Source of the DNA: Phycisphaerales bacterium
Lineage (GTDB): Bacteria; Planctomycetota; Phycisphaerae; Phycisphaerales; UBA5793
Length of the DNA: 64,000 bases
Direction: 5' to 3'
Assembly: GCA_020852515.1 (NCBI GenBank)
Contig: JADZAS010000009.1
Location: 1-64,000 of the forward strand
Position 1 is the stretch's first letter. Every line of letters starts with the position of its first letter. Both the position numbers and the translations under genes were made by a program. The notes below the pieces were generated by a model. The model saw nothing but the letters and a program-made list of their open reading frames with translations, did no database searches and was not told the DNA's origin. Shown here piece after piece: positions 11,126-20,652 of this stretch.

Positions 11126-12220
11126 CTACTCCGGCCCGAAGGTGAAGAAGGTGAGGTTGCTCACTTCGCAGTTTGCCGGGTCCACGAGTTGCAGCAGCAC
11201 GGGAATGTCGAAGGCCTGGGTTGGCACGTAAATGCCGATGCGCGCCACTCCGTCGGCGTCGGTCATCGCACTGCCGATGATGCGGGGCCCGGCCAGTTCA
11301 ATGACGCTCCCGCTGCAACCCGGCAGACCCGTTGCGCCGAGCGAGCGGCTCAGGAGCAGGTGCACGGTGCTCATCGGCGCCGCGCCGACGACGTGGAAGC
11401 GATTGCTGCGGCCCACCAGGCCCGGGTTGGGCTCACTGACCAGCAACCGATCCATGAACGAAGGCGCCCAGGCGGCGCCGCACATCACATTTAGACGCTG
11501 CACCGGGGTAGTCAGCGGGTCGAGAAAGACGCCCGCAACCAGGTCGTACACGTAGATCGGTTCATTGCGATCCGACACAAAGTAGGCGCGCCCGTCTCCA
11601 GCCGCGAGACCATCCAGATCCAAAATGTGCTGTTGCGGGTAGATCGTGAGGAACTCCAGTTCCAGTTCAACGGGATCGATGCGGTACAGAGCACCACCCT
11701 CGGCGCCAGTGCCGTCGGCCAGCCCGAGCAGCGACTTCGTCAGGCCGTCGTAATCGATGCCCCCGAAGTGAAAGTCAGGGTTGAGCGGCATGACGAGCGC
11801 CGCTTCGCGCGTCGTCAGATCGATCTGATAGAGGGCTGACTGCGGCGCTTCAGCGATGCCGTACAGGATGCCGGCGTCGCTGTCCCACGCCAGGCCGAGC
11901 ATGGATATCGGCTCCCCGTCAAACTCGATGACGCCGAGATACGAAGGACGCAGCGTTTCGGCGGAAACGGAAAACAACCCCTCGTCGCTGCAGTAGTAGA
12001 TCAGGCCAAGATCGTTATCCGCCGTCATGCCCCAGGCGCCGCCCGCGCCATAGAGCCAGGGAGAGAGCACCTGGAACGACCGATCGTTTTCGACGTCGAT
12101 GAGGTACTGCGGTCCGTCGAAGCGGTCCGTGGCGAACATCAATTGTGCACTTACCGGGCCGGCTGCGGTCAGCGCCAACATCGCGAGCACGTGTCGGGCC
12201 CATTGTTCAATCTTCGTCAT
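11126..12220 (-). CDS. Secreted protein with propeller-like body and shared C-terminal module
   Basis: 364 aa. The N-terminus MTKIEQWARHVLAMLALTAAGPVSAQ is a clear signal peptide. The body (about 27-260) has short beta-rich repeats (DxxxGxLYGIxE, LYxIDLTTRE, YVYDLVAG) resembling YncE/PQQ-like propellers but without a recognisable enzymatic signature. Residues about 262-364 match the terminal module of the neighbouring HAF proteins (VHLLLSRSLG..., DxDGVARIGIYVP, QLVDPANCEVSN). Spacing to both neighbours is about 35 bases. No function is assigned; a surface or extracellular structural role is inferred from context. Confidence 0.75.
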   Translation of the reverse strand: MTKIEQWARHVLAMLALTAAGPVSAQLMFATDRFDGPQYLIDVENDRSFQVLSPWLYGAGGAWGMTADNDLGLIYYCSDEGLFSVSAETLRPSYLGVIEFDGEPISMLGLAWDSDAGILYGIAEAPQSALYQIDLTTREAALVMPLNPDFHFGGIDYDGLTKSLLGLADGTGAEGGALYRIDPVELELEFLTIYPQQHILDLDGLAAGDGRAYFVSDRNEPIYVYDLVAGVFLDPLTTPVQRLNVMCGAAWAPSFMDRLLVSEPNPGLVGRSNRFHVVGAAPMSTVHLLLSRSLGATGLPGCSGSVIELAGPRIIGSAMTDADGVARIGIYVPTQAFDIPVLLQLVDPANCEVSNLTFFTFGPE

Positions 12221-12255
12221 GTGTTGGAGTCCCTTCGTTCAGTGTGCGCCGCGGT

Positions 12256-13557
12256 TCATTCGATGGTTCGAGTCACAACACCAGTGGTCTTGCCTTGCTG
12301 GGCGCCCTGGAAGAGCACGCGCGCACCGCTCGTGCCTGGCGGTACGTTGAGCGTCCACATGATGTCGCCCTGTTCGTCAGTCCGACCTCGCGCCGCGAGC
12401 CGCGGGCGATGCAACTGGAGTTCCACGCCCAGCGGCGGGATGTACGTCAAACCGAAGCCGCTGGTGCCGTAGGCCAGGAATACGGGGGCGACTGGTGTGC
12501 CTCCGGTGATTTGCACATCCACGGGTTGTCCGGAGATCAGCGATCCGACCTCGAGCGAGGGATCGGGAATGAGCACGTAGCCCTCCCTGCGGCCCTCGCG
12601 CCGGCCGAGGCCGACGATCCAGCCGCGATTGTTGATGTCATTGGCGGACTGGAGCACCCAGCCCGTCCCCAAGACGTATTGGTTGAGATCAATCACTTGT
12701 CCGTCGCGCCACATCACCGCGCGTTCGCCCAGCTCGTTGGAACTGGCGGTTCCGACGATGACGCCGACGTCGTTTATGGCTGCCGGACGGGTCCAGGCGT
12801 CGCCGCCAAGGCGGGGCAGTTCGGCGATCTCCCTTTGATCCCAGATGCACGGCGCCGTGGTGGAGTTGTCGGCGGAGTAGCCGACGATCACGCCGTGCTT
12901 GTTGATCGAGACGGCCATGGAAGTCAGGTGATCTTCGAGCACTCCCAGATCGGTCATCATGCCATCCGCCCAGATGTATGCGTGCTCGAAGCCGCCGGCG
13001 GTGTCGGCTTGTCCCACGACCTGTGAGTGCTCATTGATGTCGAGAGCGATGGAATCGGCGCCGCCGAGCGCGCCAAGGTCGGTGAAGATGCCGTCCTCCC
13101 AGAGGAAAGCGGTCGTGCGGCCGAAACTTCCCTCCGTCGCTTCTCCGACGATCTGGTCCAGATCATTGATCGCGGCCGCCTGCGACTTTGCGTAGCCGGG
13201 CAGTGTTCCAAGCGAGATCTGCTGTCCGTCCTCCCACATCGCTGCCAGAAACTCGGAATTTCGTCCGACGGCGTGCCCCAGGTGATTGATGTCTACCGCG
13301 CTGGCGTTCCCGAGAACGTGCAATTGGCCGTCTTCCCAGAGGACGGCCAGGTCGGGCCCGCCGCCGCCATAGCCCCGACTGTAGCCGACGACCTGCCCTG
13401 CGTTGTTCAATCCATAGGCGTCGCTGTCGAGATCCTGCATGCTGATGCTGTAGATCTGGTAGTGTTGTGCCATCGCCTGAACGTTGGTGACGGCCGCGGC
13501 AACGGCGCACGCGGCTACGCGGAGCATTCTGCGCCTGCACTTGACTCTCTGTTTCAC
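12256..13557 (-). CDS. Secreted HAF-repeat protein
   Basis: 433 aa from the GTG at 13557, which gives a basic n-region (VKQRVKCRRRMLR) and a hydrophobic stretch ending near QAMA-QHY; ATG 13527 and GTG 13590 are alternatives. The body contains about seven HAF-type units (DIN-x-x-GxVVGxA, FLWEDGxxTDLGxLGG, AxIWADGMMTDLG). The final hundred residues resemble the shared module (ITGGTPVAPVFLAYG, LNVPPGTSGARVLFQGAQ) but lack the terminal cysteine seen in its neighbours. It is paralogous to 9768-11090 and lies in the same probable operon. Confidence 0.75.
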   Translation of the reverse strand: MKQRVKCRRRMLRVAACAVAAAVTNVQAMAQHYQIYSISMQDLDSDAYGLNNAGQVVGYSRGYGGGGPDLAVLWEDGQLHVLGNASAVDINHLGHAVGRNSEFLAAMWEDGQQISLGTLPGYAKSQAAAINDLDQIVGEATEGSFGRTTAFLWEDGIFTDLGALGGADSIALDINEHSQVVGQADTAGGFEHAYIWADGMMTDLGVLEDHLTSMAVSINKHGVIVGYSADNSTTAPCIWDQREIAELPRLGGDAWTRPAAINDVGVIVGTASSNELGERAVMWRDGQVIDLNQYVLGTGWVLQSANDINNRGWIVGLGRREGRREGYVLIPDPSLEVGSLISGQPVDVQITGGTPVAPVFLAYGTSGFGLTYIPPLGVELQLHRPRLAARGRTDEQGDIMWTLNVPPGTSGARVLFQGAQQGKTTGVVTRTIE

Positions 13558-13600
13558 TTCCGCACCGGCCTTTCTGCCCCTCGGCTTCACTCAAGGAGAG

Positions 13601-15157
13601 TCAATCCACTTGGACTGGATCGCTGACCGAGCACGTCAGGATATTGAGCAGTTGCATGTATCCGCCGCACACCCTCTGGCTAACCTGCGTGGTCACCGAC
13701 CGATTGCCCTGTACACCCGCGTCCCCCATGTACGCCAGCTGGAGATTTCTCGGATCAAGGTCCAGCGACACACCCTCGCATGGGCCGCCCGGAGGCAGGC
13801 TTGACTGCCCGGTCTGCGGCGAGAAGAAGATCGCCACCATTCCGCCCGGAGTGGCGTTTGTCCAAGAGAGGCGAAGCGCGCCTGCATACGGGCATGGGGA
13901 AATGATTTCCAGCGTCGGGCGGCAGTCGGCTACATCAATGACGTGCACCTGCCCGCCGTACTGATCGCCGAAGATGTGGTCGCGCCAGTTCACCCAGGCA
14001 TCGGTGTCGGTCAGCGCAATCGCGTCGGCAAACTGATCACCCACTTCGGATCGCGACGCGATCAGCCGCGGGCCCTGCACCCACGCACCATCCATCCGGC
14101 GGAAGAGGTACGCTGCGCCGCTGCCCGAGTTGACGGTTTCGCTGGGGGCGGCGATGAGCGCCGTATCGCCGCGCACGGCGATTCGCGCACCGAAGCGCCG
14201 GCTGGTTCCCTGCAGGTCGAAGATCGAGAAGGAACTGGACTCGGTTTCGTTCCAGACACCCAACTCGCGCCGGTAGACGTAGACGCGCCCGGGCCCACTC
14301 GATTGTCGGCCGCCGATCAGCGCTTCGTCGCCGTCGAGGCACACGCCGCGTCCGAACGCGCCGCTTGATTCAGGATCGCTCGGGAGCAGGTGGGCGGTCT
14401 CCACCCACTCGTCATTGACCTTTTCGAACACCCACGCTGCCCCGTAGCCACTTGCCGCTTCGGATGCACCGGCGAGTACGGTGCCGTTCTGCACTGACAA
14501 GGCCATGCCAAGACGGTCGTTCGTTCCGGTGGCGGCGCCGTTGACTTGGGCCACCTGCGTCCAGACGCCATCGATGCGCTCGAAGATGTAGACGAGGCCC
14601 TCGCTGTTCTGAGCCCCGGTGGCGCTGATGGCCGCCACGTCGCCATCGAGGGCCACGGCGTAGCCGAAGTACTCGCGCCCACCGGGCTCTTCGACTGAAA
14701 ACGTATCGACGAGCGTCCAGGTCGAGTCGATGAGTTCGTAGACGTAGGCGGCTCCGCGATGGAGGTCCTGGCCTTCGTGCATGGGAGCGCCGATCAGCAG
14801 CGTGTTGCCCTGCATGGCGACGCTGTGGCCGAACTCATCGCCGCCGAAGCGATTGCGATCGGGGCAGTCGATCTTCTGCCGCTGGCGCCACTTGTCCTGC
14901 TCAAAGTGCATGATGAAGACCGAGCCGGTCTTGAACTGCGGGACGGCATACGGGGCCTGAAAGCCGCGATTGTCGTTGTAGTCCTGATTGGCCCCAATGG
15001 CGGCCCACGGCCCGTCCACGGCGATCGCATTGCCAAACGTCGCGACCGGATCGCCCACGGGGGCGAGGTACTGGTCGCCGGTGCACTGGGCGCGGGCTGA
15101 TCCAGCGGCTAGGACGGTCCAACCGCATGTCAGCGTCAGCATCGCGATTTTTCTCAT
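13601..15157 (-). CDS. Secreted FG-GAP-type repeat protein with shared C-terminal module
   Basis: 518 aa. ATG 15157 is placed 6 bases after AAGGAG and starts a signal peptide (MRKIAMLTLTCGW..., cleavage near GSARA-QC). The body holds FG-GAP-like units (DEFGHSVAMQGNTLLIGAP, YFGYAVALDGDVAAISA, GAAYLFRRMDG). Residues about 410-518 form the shared cysteine module (ATPGGMVAIFF, VCGGYMQLLNILTCSVSD). It is the nearest relative of 8191-9750. It follows the kinase gene after a 119-base gap, so it may have its own promoter. Confidence 0.8.
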   Translation of the reverse strand: MRKIAMLTLTCGWTVLAAGSARAQCTGDQYLAPVGDPVATFGNAIAVDGPWAAIGANQDYNDNRGFQAPYAVPQFKTGSVFIMHFEQDKWRQRQKIDCPDRNRFGGDEFGHSVAMQGNTLLIGAPMHEGQDLHRGAAYVYELIDSTWTLVDTFSVEEPGGREYFGYAVALDGDVAAISATGAQNSEGLVYIFERIDGVWTQVAQVNGAATGTNDRLGMALSVQNGTVLAGASEAASGYGAAWVFEKVNDEWVETAHLLPSDPESSGAFGRGVCLDGDEALIGGRQSSGPGRVYVYRRELGVWNETESSSFSIFDLQGTSRRFGARIAVRGDTALIAAPSETVNSGSGAAYLFRRMDGAWVQGPRLIASRSEVGDQFADAIALTDTDAWVNWRDHIFGDQYGGQVHVIDVADCRPTLEIISPCPYAGALRLSWTNATPGGMVAIFFSPQTGQSSLPPGGPCEGVSLDLDPRNLQLAYMGDAGVQGNRSVTTQVSQRVCGGYMQLLNILTCSVSDPVQVD

Positions 15158-15276
15158 TCCAAACTCCTTCTTCGTCCATCGAGCCAGCCGCCGGGGCGAG
15201 CGGGCGATGGGCTCCATCCGACTAAACGATGCCAGGCGGTTGGATGGCTCACTTCAGCCGCTGGGTTGCGGCACGA

Positions 15277-17919
15277 TCAGTTTTCCCGCTTCGGCGCCTG
15301 ATGGGCTTCGAACATTGAACGGACCCGAGTGGCATCTTCGGGACGGCGGGCTTCATCGTAGAGTTGCTCCATCACGTTGATGAGTCGGAATCGGTACTCA
15401 GCTTCAGCGTCGGTCAGGCCACTCCAGTCAGACAGGTACGCCTCACCTTCTTGAATCGCGATCACCAACTGGCCAGAATCCGCAAGCGCGACAACCCGTT
15501 GCAGCTTCGCCTCAAGCGCTAGCACGTGATATGGGTCAAGGGCCCGTTCAATGTGCTCAAGGAGCGGGTTGAGCAAATCCAATTGCGCCTCGAATTTCTC
15601 CTGGGCTCCCATTACGCTCGCCAAACGGATGCGGGATCGCAGCGTCTTGACATGATCCTCACCGAGGACTTCAGTGCGTCGAGACACGACCTCCTCGAAT
15701 TCCCTTTCCGCTTCCGTGTAGCGGTGTTGCTTCATGTGCACTTCGGCCAGGCCGGCTAGGGCGGAGAGCGTGTACGGAGCGTCTGCTCCAAAGCGTGCAC
15801 TCACACCGGCGTAGGTCGATTCGGCGACCGCTGCACTCTCCTCCAATTGCCCCAATTCGAGCAGCAATTCGGCTTCGTTGATGCCTGACAGGAGTGCGAA
15901 CGGACTCTCCTCTCCCTCAAGTCGCCGAAAGGTCGATTGGCTGGCCCGAATCATGTCAAGGGCCTCCGCGAGTCGTCCAAGTCGCCGATAGATCAAGGCA
16001 ATGTTCTGCTGGCAGCCCGCAACATTGTGCCCGACTTCCCCCTGTGCGAGCTTCGCGAACTTCAGCGCTTGCTGAAACGAATCGAGTGCCGCTTCAGTCT
16101 GGCCGAGATCGATCTGAACGAGTCCCTTGCCGTTCCACCAATAGAATCTGAGTTGATCGCTTGGCAGTGTCGATACATCCGACTCAGTCTGATTCAGTAG
16201 TCCGAGCGCGTCTGATGTGCGGCCGAGTTCATACAGCATGATTGCTTTGTCAAGCATCGCCACGACCATGCCGCGTCGGTCGTTCGCACGGCGAAAACCC
16301 TCGATGGCGACGTCGATGCGTGAGAGCCCTTCGTCGAAGCGCCCTTGCGTCACATCGATCGCCGCGATATGCGAAACGGAGAGCATCGCTTCCGGCGAGC
16401 TACCATGTCCTGCTGTTTCATACAACTGGACGCTCCGTGACAAATGGGTCTTCGCCTCGTCCAGTTCTTGAAGAGCCTCTAAAACAAGGCCAATGAGAGA
16501 GTGCAGGCCTGCAGCAGTCAGTGGCTCCACTCCAAATTTGTCCTCCACGTCGTCGTACGAATCCCTGAGCAGATCAACGACTCTAAGCCCGGCACGATTA
16601 CTGCGTGTCGGATCAGCTGAGTTCACCAGATCAAGCACGAACTCGTTGATAGACTTCGCCCGGTGCGTCTGTGCGGCACTCGCCTCACGCGCTGCCTGGA
16701 GCCGGGCCATCAGTGCACCCGTCACGCCCACTGCAGTCAGAACGATCAGCACCATCGCCAGAATCGCCGCGACGCCAACGCGATGGCGGCGGGCCAGCAG
16801 GCGCAACTGATACGCCGCGATCGCGGGCCGCGCCGTGACCGGCTCGTGCGACAGAAATCGCCGCAGGTCGGCCGCGAGCTCCGAGGCCGATGCGAATCGC
16901 TCTGCCGGGGCCTTGGCCAAAGCCTTGAGCAGCACCGCTTCGAGGTCGACGGGAAACCTGCCGTCAACCTCGCGCGGCCGCCTTGGCTGCTCGTTCTGAA
17001 TGATCGCCGCGGCGCTGCTGATCGTCGCCTCGCGGACCTCGTACGGCAATGCGTCGCACAGCGCTTCGTAGAACACGACACCCAGAGAGTAGACGTCGCT
17101 GCGCGCATCCACCTCCGACCCGCTGGTGCACTGCTCCGGACTCATGTACTGCACCGTGCCGGCGCGCGTTGTTCCGATCGCTTCCGTATTGTCGAGCCGC
17201 TCGTGATCGAGCGTCCGAGCGATTCCGAAGTCGATGATGCGCACCTGCCCGGCGCCATCCACGAGAATGTTGGCCGGCTTGAGATCGCAATGCACCACGC
17301 CGTTCAGGTGGCCGTGGTGCACTGCCTCGCATACCGCGATCATCACTTCCAGCGCTGCGCGGCGGTCGAGTTCGCTCTCGCGCAGATACGTCGACAGGGT
17401 CCGCGCGTCGGGCACGTACTCCATCGCAAAGTACGGCAGGCTCGGACCGCCTGCAGTCTCCGCGTGCACGCCCGCTTCGATGATCTGCGCGATGCCGGGG
17501 TGACGCAGCCGGCCGAGGCACTCGACCTCGTAGCGGAAGCGCTCGACTGCGACGTGATCTTCCAGAGAGCAGCGCATCACCTTCAGTGCGACGGTTCGCG
17601 ACGGAGACTCCTGCTGGGCCTTGTAGACCACTCCCATTCCGCCTTGGGCGATGATCTCGATGAGTTGATAGCGGCCGATGACCGACCCGAGGAGACTCTC
17701 GGGGTCGAGCAGGGTCAGCAGTGATGGATCAGAACTGAAGGCCGGACTTTCCAGAAACGAGCCGGCCTGATCGTCTGCCTGCAAGAGCGACTCGATGCGC
17801 TGCCGCAGCGTCGCGTCGCCGCCGCAGGCTCGCTCAAGATACTCCTCTCGCGCAGCGCTGCTCATCTCGCGCGCGGCTTCGAAGATCCCTCGCTCGCGGC
17901 GCACGGTATCCGCGTTCAT
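15277..17919 (-). CDS. Membrane Ser/Thr protein kinase with TPR-like C-terminus
   Basis: 880 aa. ATG 17919 follows GAGGAG by 3-4 bases. Residues about 60-345 form a Hanks-type kinase: Gly-loop AQGGMGVVYKA, VALKV, catalytic loop HCDLKPANILV (HCD in place of HRD), DFG, and SPE for APE. A single membrane segment (VAAILAMVLIVLTAVGVTGA, about 380-405) is followed by several hundred helical residues with TPR-like spacing, presumably outside the membrane. The catalytic Asp and Lys are present. Planctomycetes often pair such kinases with ECF sigma factors; here the sigma gene is 38 bases upstream on the same strand. It may control the secreted-protein genes downstream (inference). Confidence 0.92.
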   Translation of the reverse strand: MNADTVRRERGIFEAAREMSSAAREEYLERACGGDATLRQRIESLLQADDQAGSFLESPAFSSDPSLLTLLDPESLLGSVIGRYQLIEIIAQGGMGVVYKAQQESPSRTVALKVMRCSLEDHVAVERFRYEVECLGRLRHPGIAQIIEAGVHAETAGGPSLPYFAMEYVPDARTLSTYLRESELDRRAALEVMIAVCEAVHHGHLNGVVHCDLKPANILVDGAGQVRIIDFGIARTLDHERLDNTEAIGTTRAGTVQYMSPEQCTSGSEVDARSDVYSLGVVFYEALCDALPYEVREATISSAAAIIQNEQPRRPREVDGRFPVDLEAVLLKALAKAPAERFASASELAADLRRFLSHEPVTARPAIAAYQLRLLARRHRVGVAAILAMVLIVLTAVGVTGALMARLQAAREASAAQTHRAKSINEFVLDLVNSADPTRSNRAGLRVVDLLRDSYDDVEDKFGVEPLTAAGLHSLIGLVLEALQELDEAKTHLSRSVQLYETAGHGSSPEAMLSVSHIAAIDVTQGRFDEGLSRIDVAIEGFRRANDRRGMVVAMLDKAIMLYELGRTSDALGLLNQTESDVSTLPSDQLRFYWWNGKGLVQIDLGQTEAALDSFQQALKFAKLAQGEVGHNVAGCQQNIALIYRRLGRLAEALDMIRASQSTFRRLEGEESPFALLSGINEAELLLELGQLEESAAVAESTYAGVSARFGADAPYTLSALAGLAEVHMKQHRYTEAEREFEEVVSRRTEVLGEDHVKTLRSRIRLASVMGAQEKFEAQLDLLNPLLEHIERALDPYHVLALEAKLQRVVALADSGQLVIAIQEGEAYLSDWSGLTDAEAEYRFRLINVMEQLYDEARRPEDATRVRSMFEAHQAPKREN

Positions 17920-17957
17920 GCGCTCCTCATTCCGACGCGCCGCCCGAGAAGGCGCCG

Positions 17958-18485
17958 TCAGCGGCGGTCCAGCTCCTCGTACAGCCAAGCCTTGGCGAAC
18001 GCCCAGTCTCGCTTGGCCGTTGCCGCCGACACGCCCGCGCTCCGCGCCGCTTCCTGAATCGTAAGTCCGGCAAAGTAGCGCAGCATCACGATCTGGTACA
18101 GGCGGTCATCAACCTCTTTGAGCCGCGTCAGCGCCTCGTCGACCATCAACAGTTCAGTCGTGCCGTCTTCGGAGCACGCATGGTTGTCCTGCAGGTCAAT
18201 ACGAATTCGCCCGCCGCCATGGCGCACCGCTTGTCGCTTTCGGGCTCGATCGATGAGAATGTGCCGCATCGCCTGGGCCGCGGCTCGGAAGAAATGGCCC
18301 TCATCGGTCCAGGATCCGCCATCGCTGACGCCCAGTCGCAGGTAGGTTTCGTGCAAGAGGTCGGTGGCCTCGAGCGTCTCTCCCCGATTCTGCCGGGACA
18401 GCAGTTGCCGTGCGAGTTGTCGGAGGGGGTCGTACAGATGCGCCGCAAGGACTTGCCCGTCCGGGGCCGCACAAGCATCGGGCAT
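17958..18485 (-). CDS. ECF-family RNA polymerase sigma factor
   Basis: 175 aa from ATG 18485. Region 2 shows LHETYLRLG, FFRAAAQAMRHILIDRARK, typical of the planctomycete ECF group; region 4 shows RLYQIVMLRYFAGLTIQEAA followed by a recognition helix (GVSAATAKRDWAFAKAWL). The size and motifs match the group normally encoded beside Ser/Thr kinases, as here. There is no anti-sigma factor gene adjacent, so control probably passes through the kinase. Upstream in-frame sequence to 18683 looks unrelated to the family and was left out. Confidence 0.9.
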   Translation of the reverse strand: MPDACAAPDGQVLAAHLYDPLRQLARQLLSRQNRGETLEATDLLHETYLRLGVSDGGSWTDEGHFFRAAAQAMRHILIDRARKRQAVRHGGGRIRIDLQDNHACSEDGTTELLMVDEALTRLKEVDDRLYQIVMLRYFAGLTIQEAARSAGVSAATAKRDWAFAKAWLYEELDRR

Positions 18486-18681
18486 GAGCTCGTCCTGTTC
18501 TGGTGTTCGTTCCAAGCCGCTCCCTCTGCCACAATGACGTGCACTCCACCCCTTTATGACACAAAAACGGTCGGCCGTGAGCCATCCGGCAGTAATCTGA
18601 CGTATATTAGCAGAGACCGGCACGAATCTGGTGGTCCGAATCTCCCGCCACCGAAAAGTTAGGGCCGGTGAAGGAGACGCC

Positions 18682-20610
18682 ATGCACCGAGCGATCCGTG
18701 TCCTGATTCTCGCTGTGCTCGGGGCTGCCGCATCGGTCGTTTCGGGCCAGACGGTCTACTTTGTCAATGCATCCGCCCCGCCGGGCGGCGACGGCCTGAG
18801 TTGGGCCACCGCCTTTCAACACCCTCAGCAGGGCTTGGATGCCTTTCCGGTGGGATCTGCCGAAATCTGGGTGGCCGCAGGCACCTATTACCCCACGACG
18901 CGCATCTCGCCTCCCGATCCACGCACCGCCACGTTCGTCATGCGCAACAGGCGCTCGCTCTACGGCGGATTCGCCGGGAACGAGACCAGCCGCGTCCAGC
19001 GCGACCCCGCCGCCAACCCGACGATCTTCAGCGGTGATATCGGCGAACTTGAAGATCCCTCCGATAACGCGTTCCACGTCGTCTATGCGGTTGGCGATGA
19101 CCACACCACGATCCTCGACGGCGTGATCGTCCGCGATGGCGACGCCGGTGCAACCATCCAGGTCGGCGCCGGTCTCTGGGGCGACGGCACTTCGATGCAG
19201 ATTCGCAACTGCATCTTCGAGGACAATCGGGCCCAGTACCAGGGCGCCGCGGTCTATTTCCGAGGATCGGGTAACCCCGTTGTCGCCGACACGTTGTTTC
19301 GAGACAACATCGCCGCCGACTGGGGCGGCGCGGTGAGCTGCAAGTCCGCCCGCGCGCTGTTTATTCGTTGCACGTTTCAGGACAACGTCGGCGGTCCCGG
19401 CGGCGGAGCGTTGCGCCTCGACGGCGGAAATTTCGAACTCGTCGACTGCGCGTTCATCGGCAACGAGGCTCTCGTGGGTGCGGGCCTCTCGACCGATCGC
19501 GTGCGGCACCTCGTCATGAGCGGGTGCACCTTTGAGCGCAATATTGGCTGGGCAGGTAACGCCGCCGCGAGTCTGCACCTTTTCCAGCAGAGCACCATCG
19601 AGTACTGTACGTTTGTCGAGAATGTGGCGCTTGCCGGCGACGGCGGGGCGCTGACGGTTGATGCTGAGGAGCCCGTCTGGATTCAGAACTGCACGTTTGA
19701 GCGAAACGAGGCGGCGCGCGATGGCGGGGCCATCTACGGCCGGCTTTCGGGTGGTGGCATCTTCGGCTGCCTCATCGTCGACAACACTGCGGGCGGCAGT
19801 GGCGGCGGCATCTACATCAACCCGTGGGCTGCATCGCCGATACTGGCGTGCACGTTCTACGGCAATTCCGCGGGCGCTCTCGGCGGCGGTTGTTTCAACG
19901 CCGGGCCTCGTTTCGACGCCCAGTCGCTCGACTGCATCTACTGGGCCAACACCGACTCGACTGGCAGCGGTGAAGACGCGCAGCTCGCCGGTGCGTACGG
20001 CCAGCCGTTCGCCAACTCCTGTACGATCCAAGGCTGGTCGGGCTCCTGGAGCGGGTCGTACAACAACGGCTTCGATCCGCTCTTCGTCGACGCGACGTCG
20101 GGCGATTTCGCCCTCAGCCCCGGTTCGCCCTGCATCGACTCCGGAGACAGCAACACGCTGCCGCCTGAGCCGCTGATTGACGCACGCCGCCAGCCACGAT
20201 ATGTCGATGACCCTGCGACCCCCGATACCGGCTTCGGGCCGCCTCCACTGATCGATCGCGGCGCGATTGAGTTTCAAGCGACAGCACGGCCGCTTGTCCT
20301 GTCCGTGTCGGGCAGTTGCCCGCAAGGCAGCGCGATGCTCATCACCTGCGCCGGCGCCACGCCGCATAGCCAAGTGGCAATCCTCTTTGCCGCGTCGGCG
20401 GGCGAGACATACATCCCGCAGGGCTATCCGTGCCAGGGCATCATGCTCGGACTCAGCGATCAGCGGCTTACCGTCGTGCTGGCCGAGCGCAGTGACGATC
20501 AGGGAAGCCTGGCCCGGCTCATCTTCGTACCGCGCGAAGCGTGCATTGGATCGCTCCAGGCGCTTGACTTGCGTTACTGCCGCACGAGCAACGTCGTGCC
20601 GCTGGATTGA
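18682..20610 (+). CDS. Secreted right-handed beta-helix protein with shared C-terminal module
   Basis: 642 aa. ATG 18682 is preceded by GAAGGAGA and opens a signal peptide (MHRAIRVLILAVLGAA..., cleavage near VVSG-QT). The body (about 30-540) has right-handed parallel beta-helix coils with repeats like CTFERNxAxxGGAIY and IRNCIFEDNRAQYQGAAVYF, as in polymorphic-outer-membrane-protein and pectate-lyase-fold proteins; an N-terminal stretch (YVNASAPPGGDGLSWATAF-like) is usual for this class. The last 100 residues carry the shared cysteine module (ATPHSQVAILF, QALDLRYCRTSNVVPLD). It is divergent from the sigma-factor gene with a 196-base spacer. Surface adhesion or polysaccharide contact is possible; no catalytic triad was identified. 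Confidence 0.82.
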   Translation: MHRAIRVLILAVLGAAASVVSGQTVYFVNASAPPGGDGLSWATAFQHPQQGLDAFPVGSAEIWVAAGTYYPTTRISPPDPRTATFVMRNRRSLYGGFAGNETSRVQRDPAANPTIFSGDIGELEDPSDNAFHVVYAVGDDHTTILDGVIVRDGDAGATIQVGAGLWGDGTSMQIRNCIFEDNRAQYQGAAVYFRGSGNPVVADTLFRDNIAADWGGAVSCKSARALFIRCTFQDNVGGPGGGALRLDGGNFELVDCAFIGNEALVGAGLSTDRVRHLVMSGCTFERNIGWAGNAAASLHLFQQSTIEYCTFVENVALAGDGGALTVDAEEPVWIQNCTFERNEAARDGGAIYGRLSGGGIFGCLIVDNTAGGSGGGIYINPWAASPILACTFYGNSAGALGGGCFNAGPRFDAQSLDCIYWANTDSTGSGEDAQLAGAYGQPFANSCTIQGWSGSWSGSYNNGFDPLFVDATSGDFALSPGSPCIDSGDSNTLPPEPLIDARRQPRYVDDPATPDTGFGPPPLIDRGAIEFQATARPLVLSVSGSCPQGSAMLITCAGATPHSQVAILFAASAGETYIPQGYPCQGIMLGLSDQRLTVVLAERSDDQGSLARLIFVPREACIGSLQALDLRYCRTSNVVPLD

Positions 20611-20652
20611 GCGTTGGCAACCTGGCACCGGTTCGATGAAGTTGCAGCAGGC

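Noticed and set aside
18607-20628. 673-residue minus-strand frame opposite the beta-helix protein
   Set aside because: The plus-strand protein has a signal peptide, ribosome-binding site and repeats; the minus frame has no recognisable motif.
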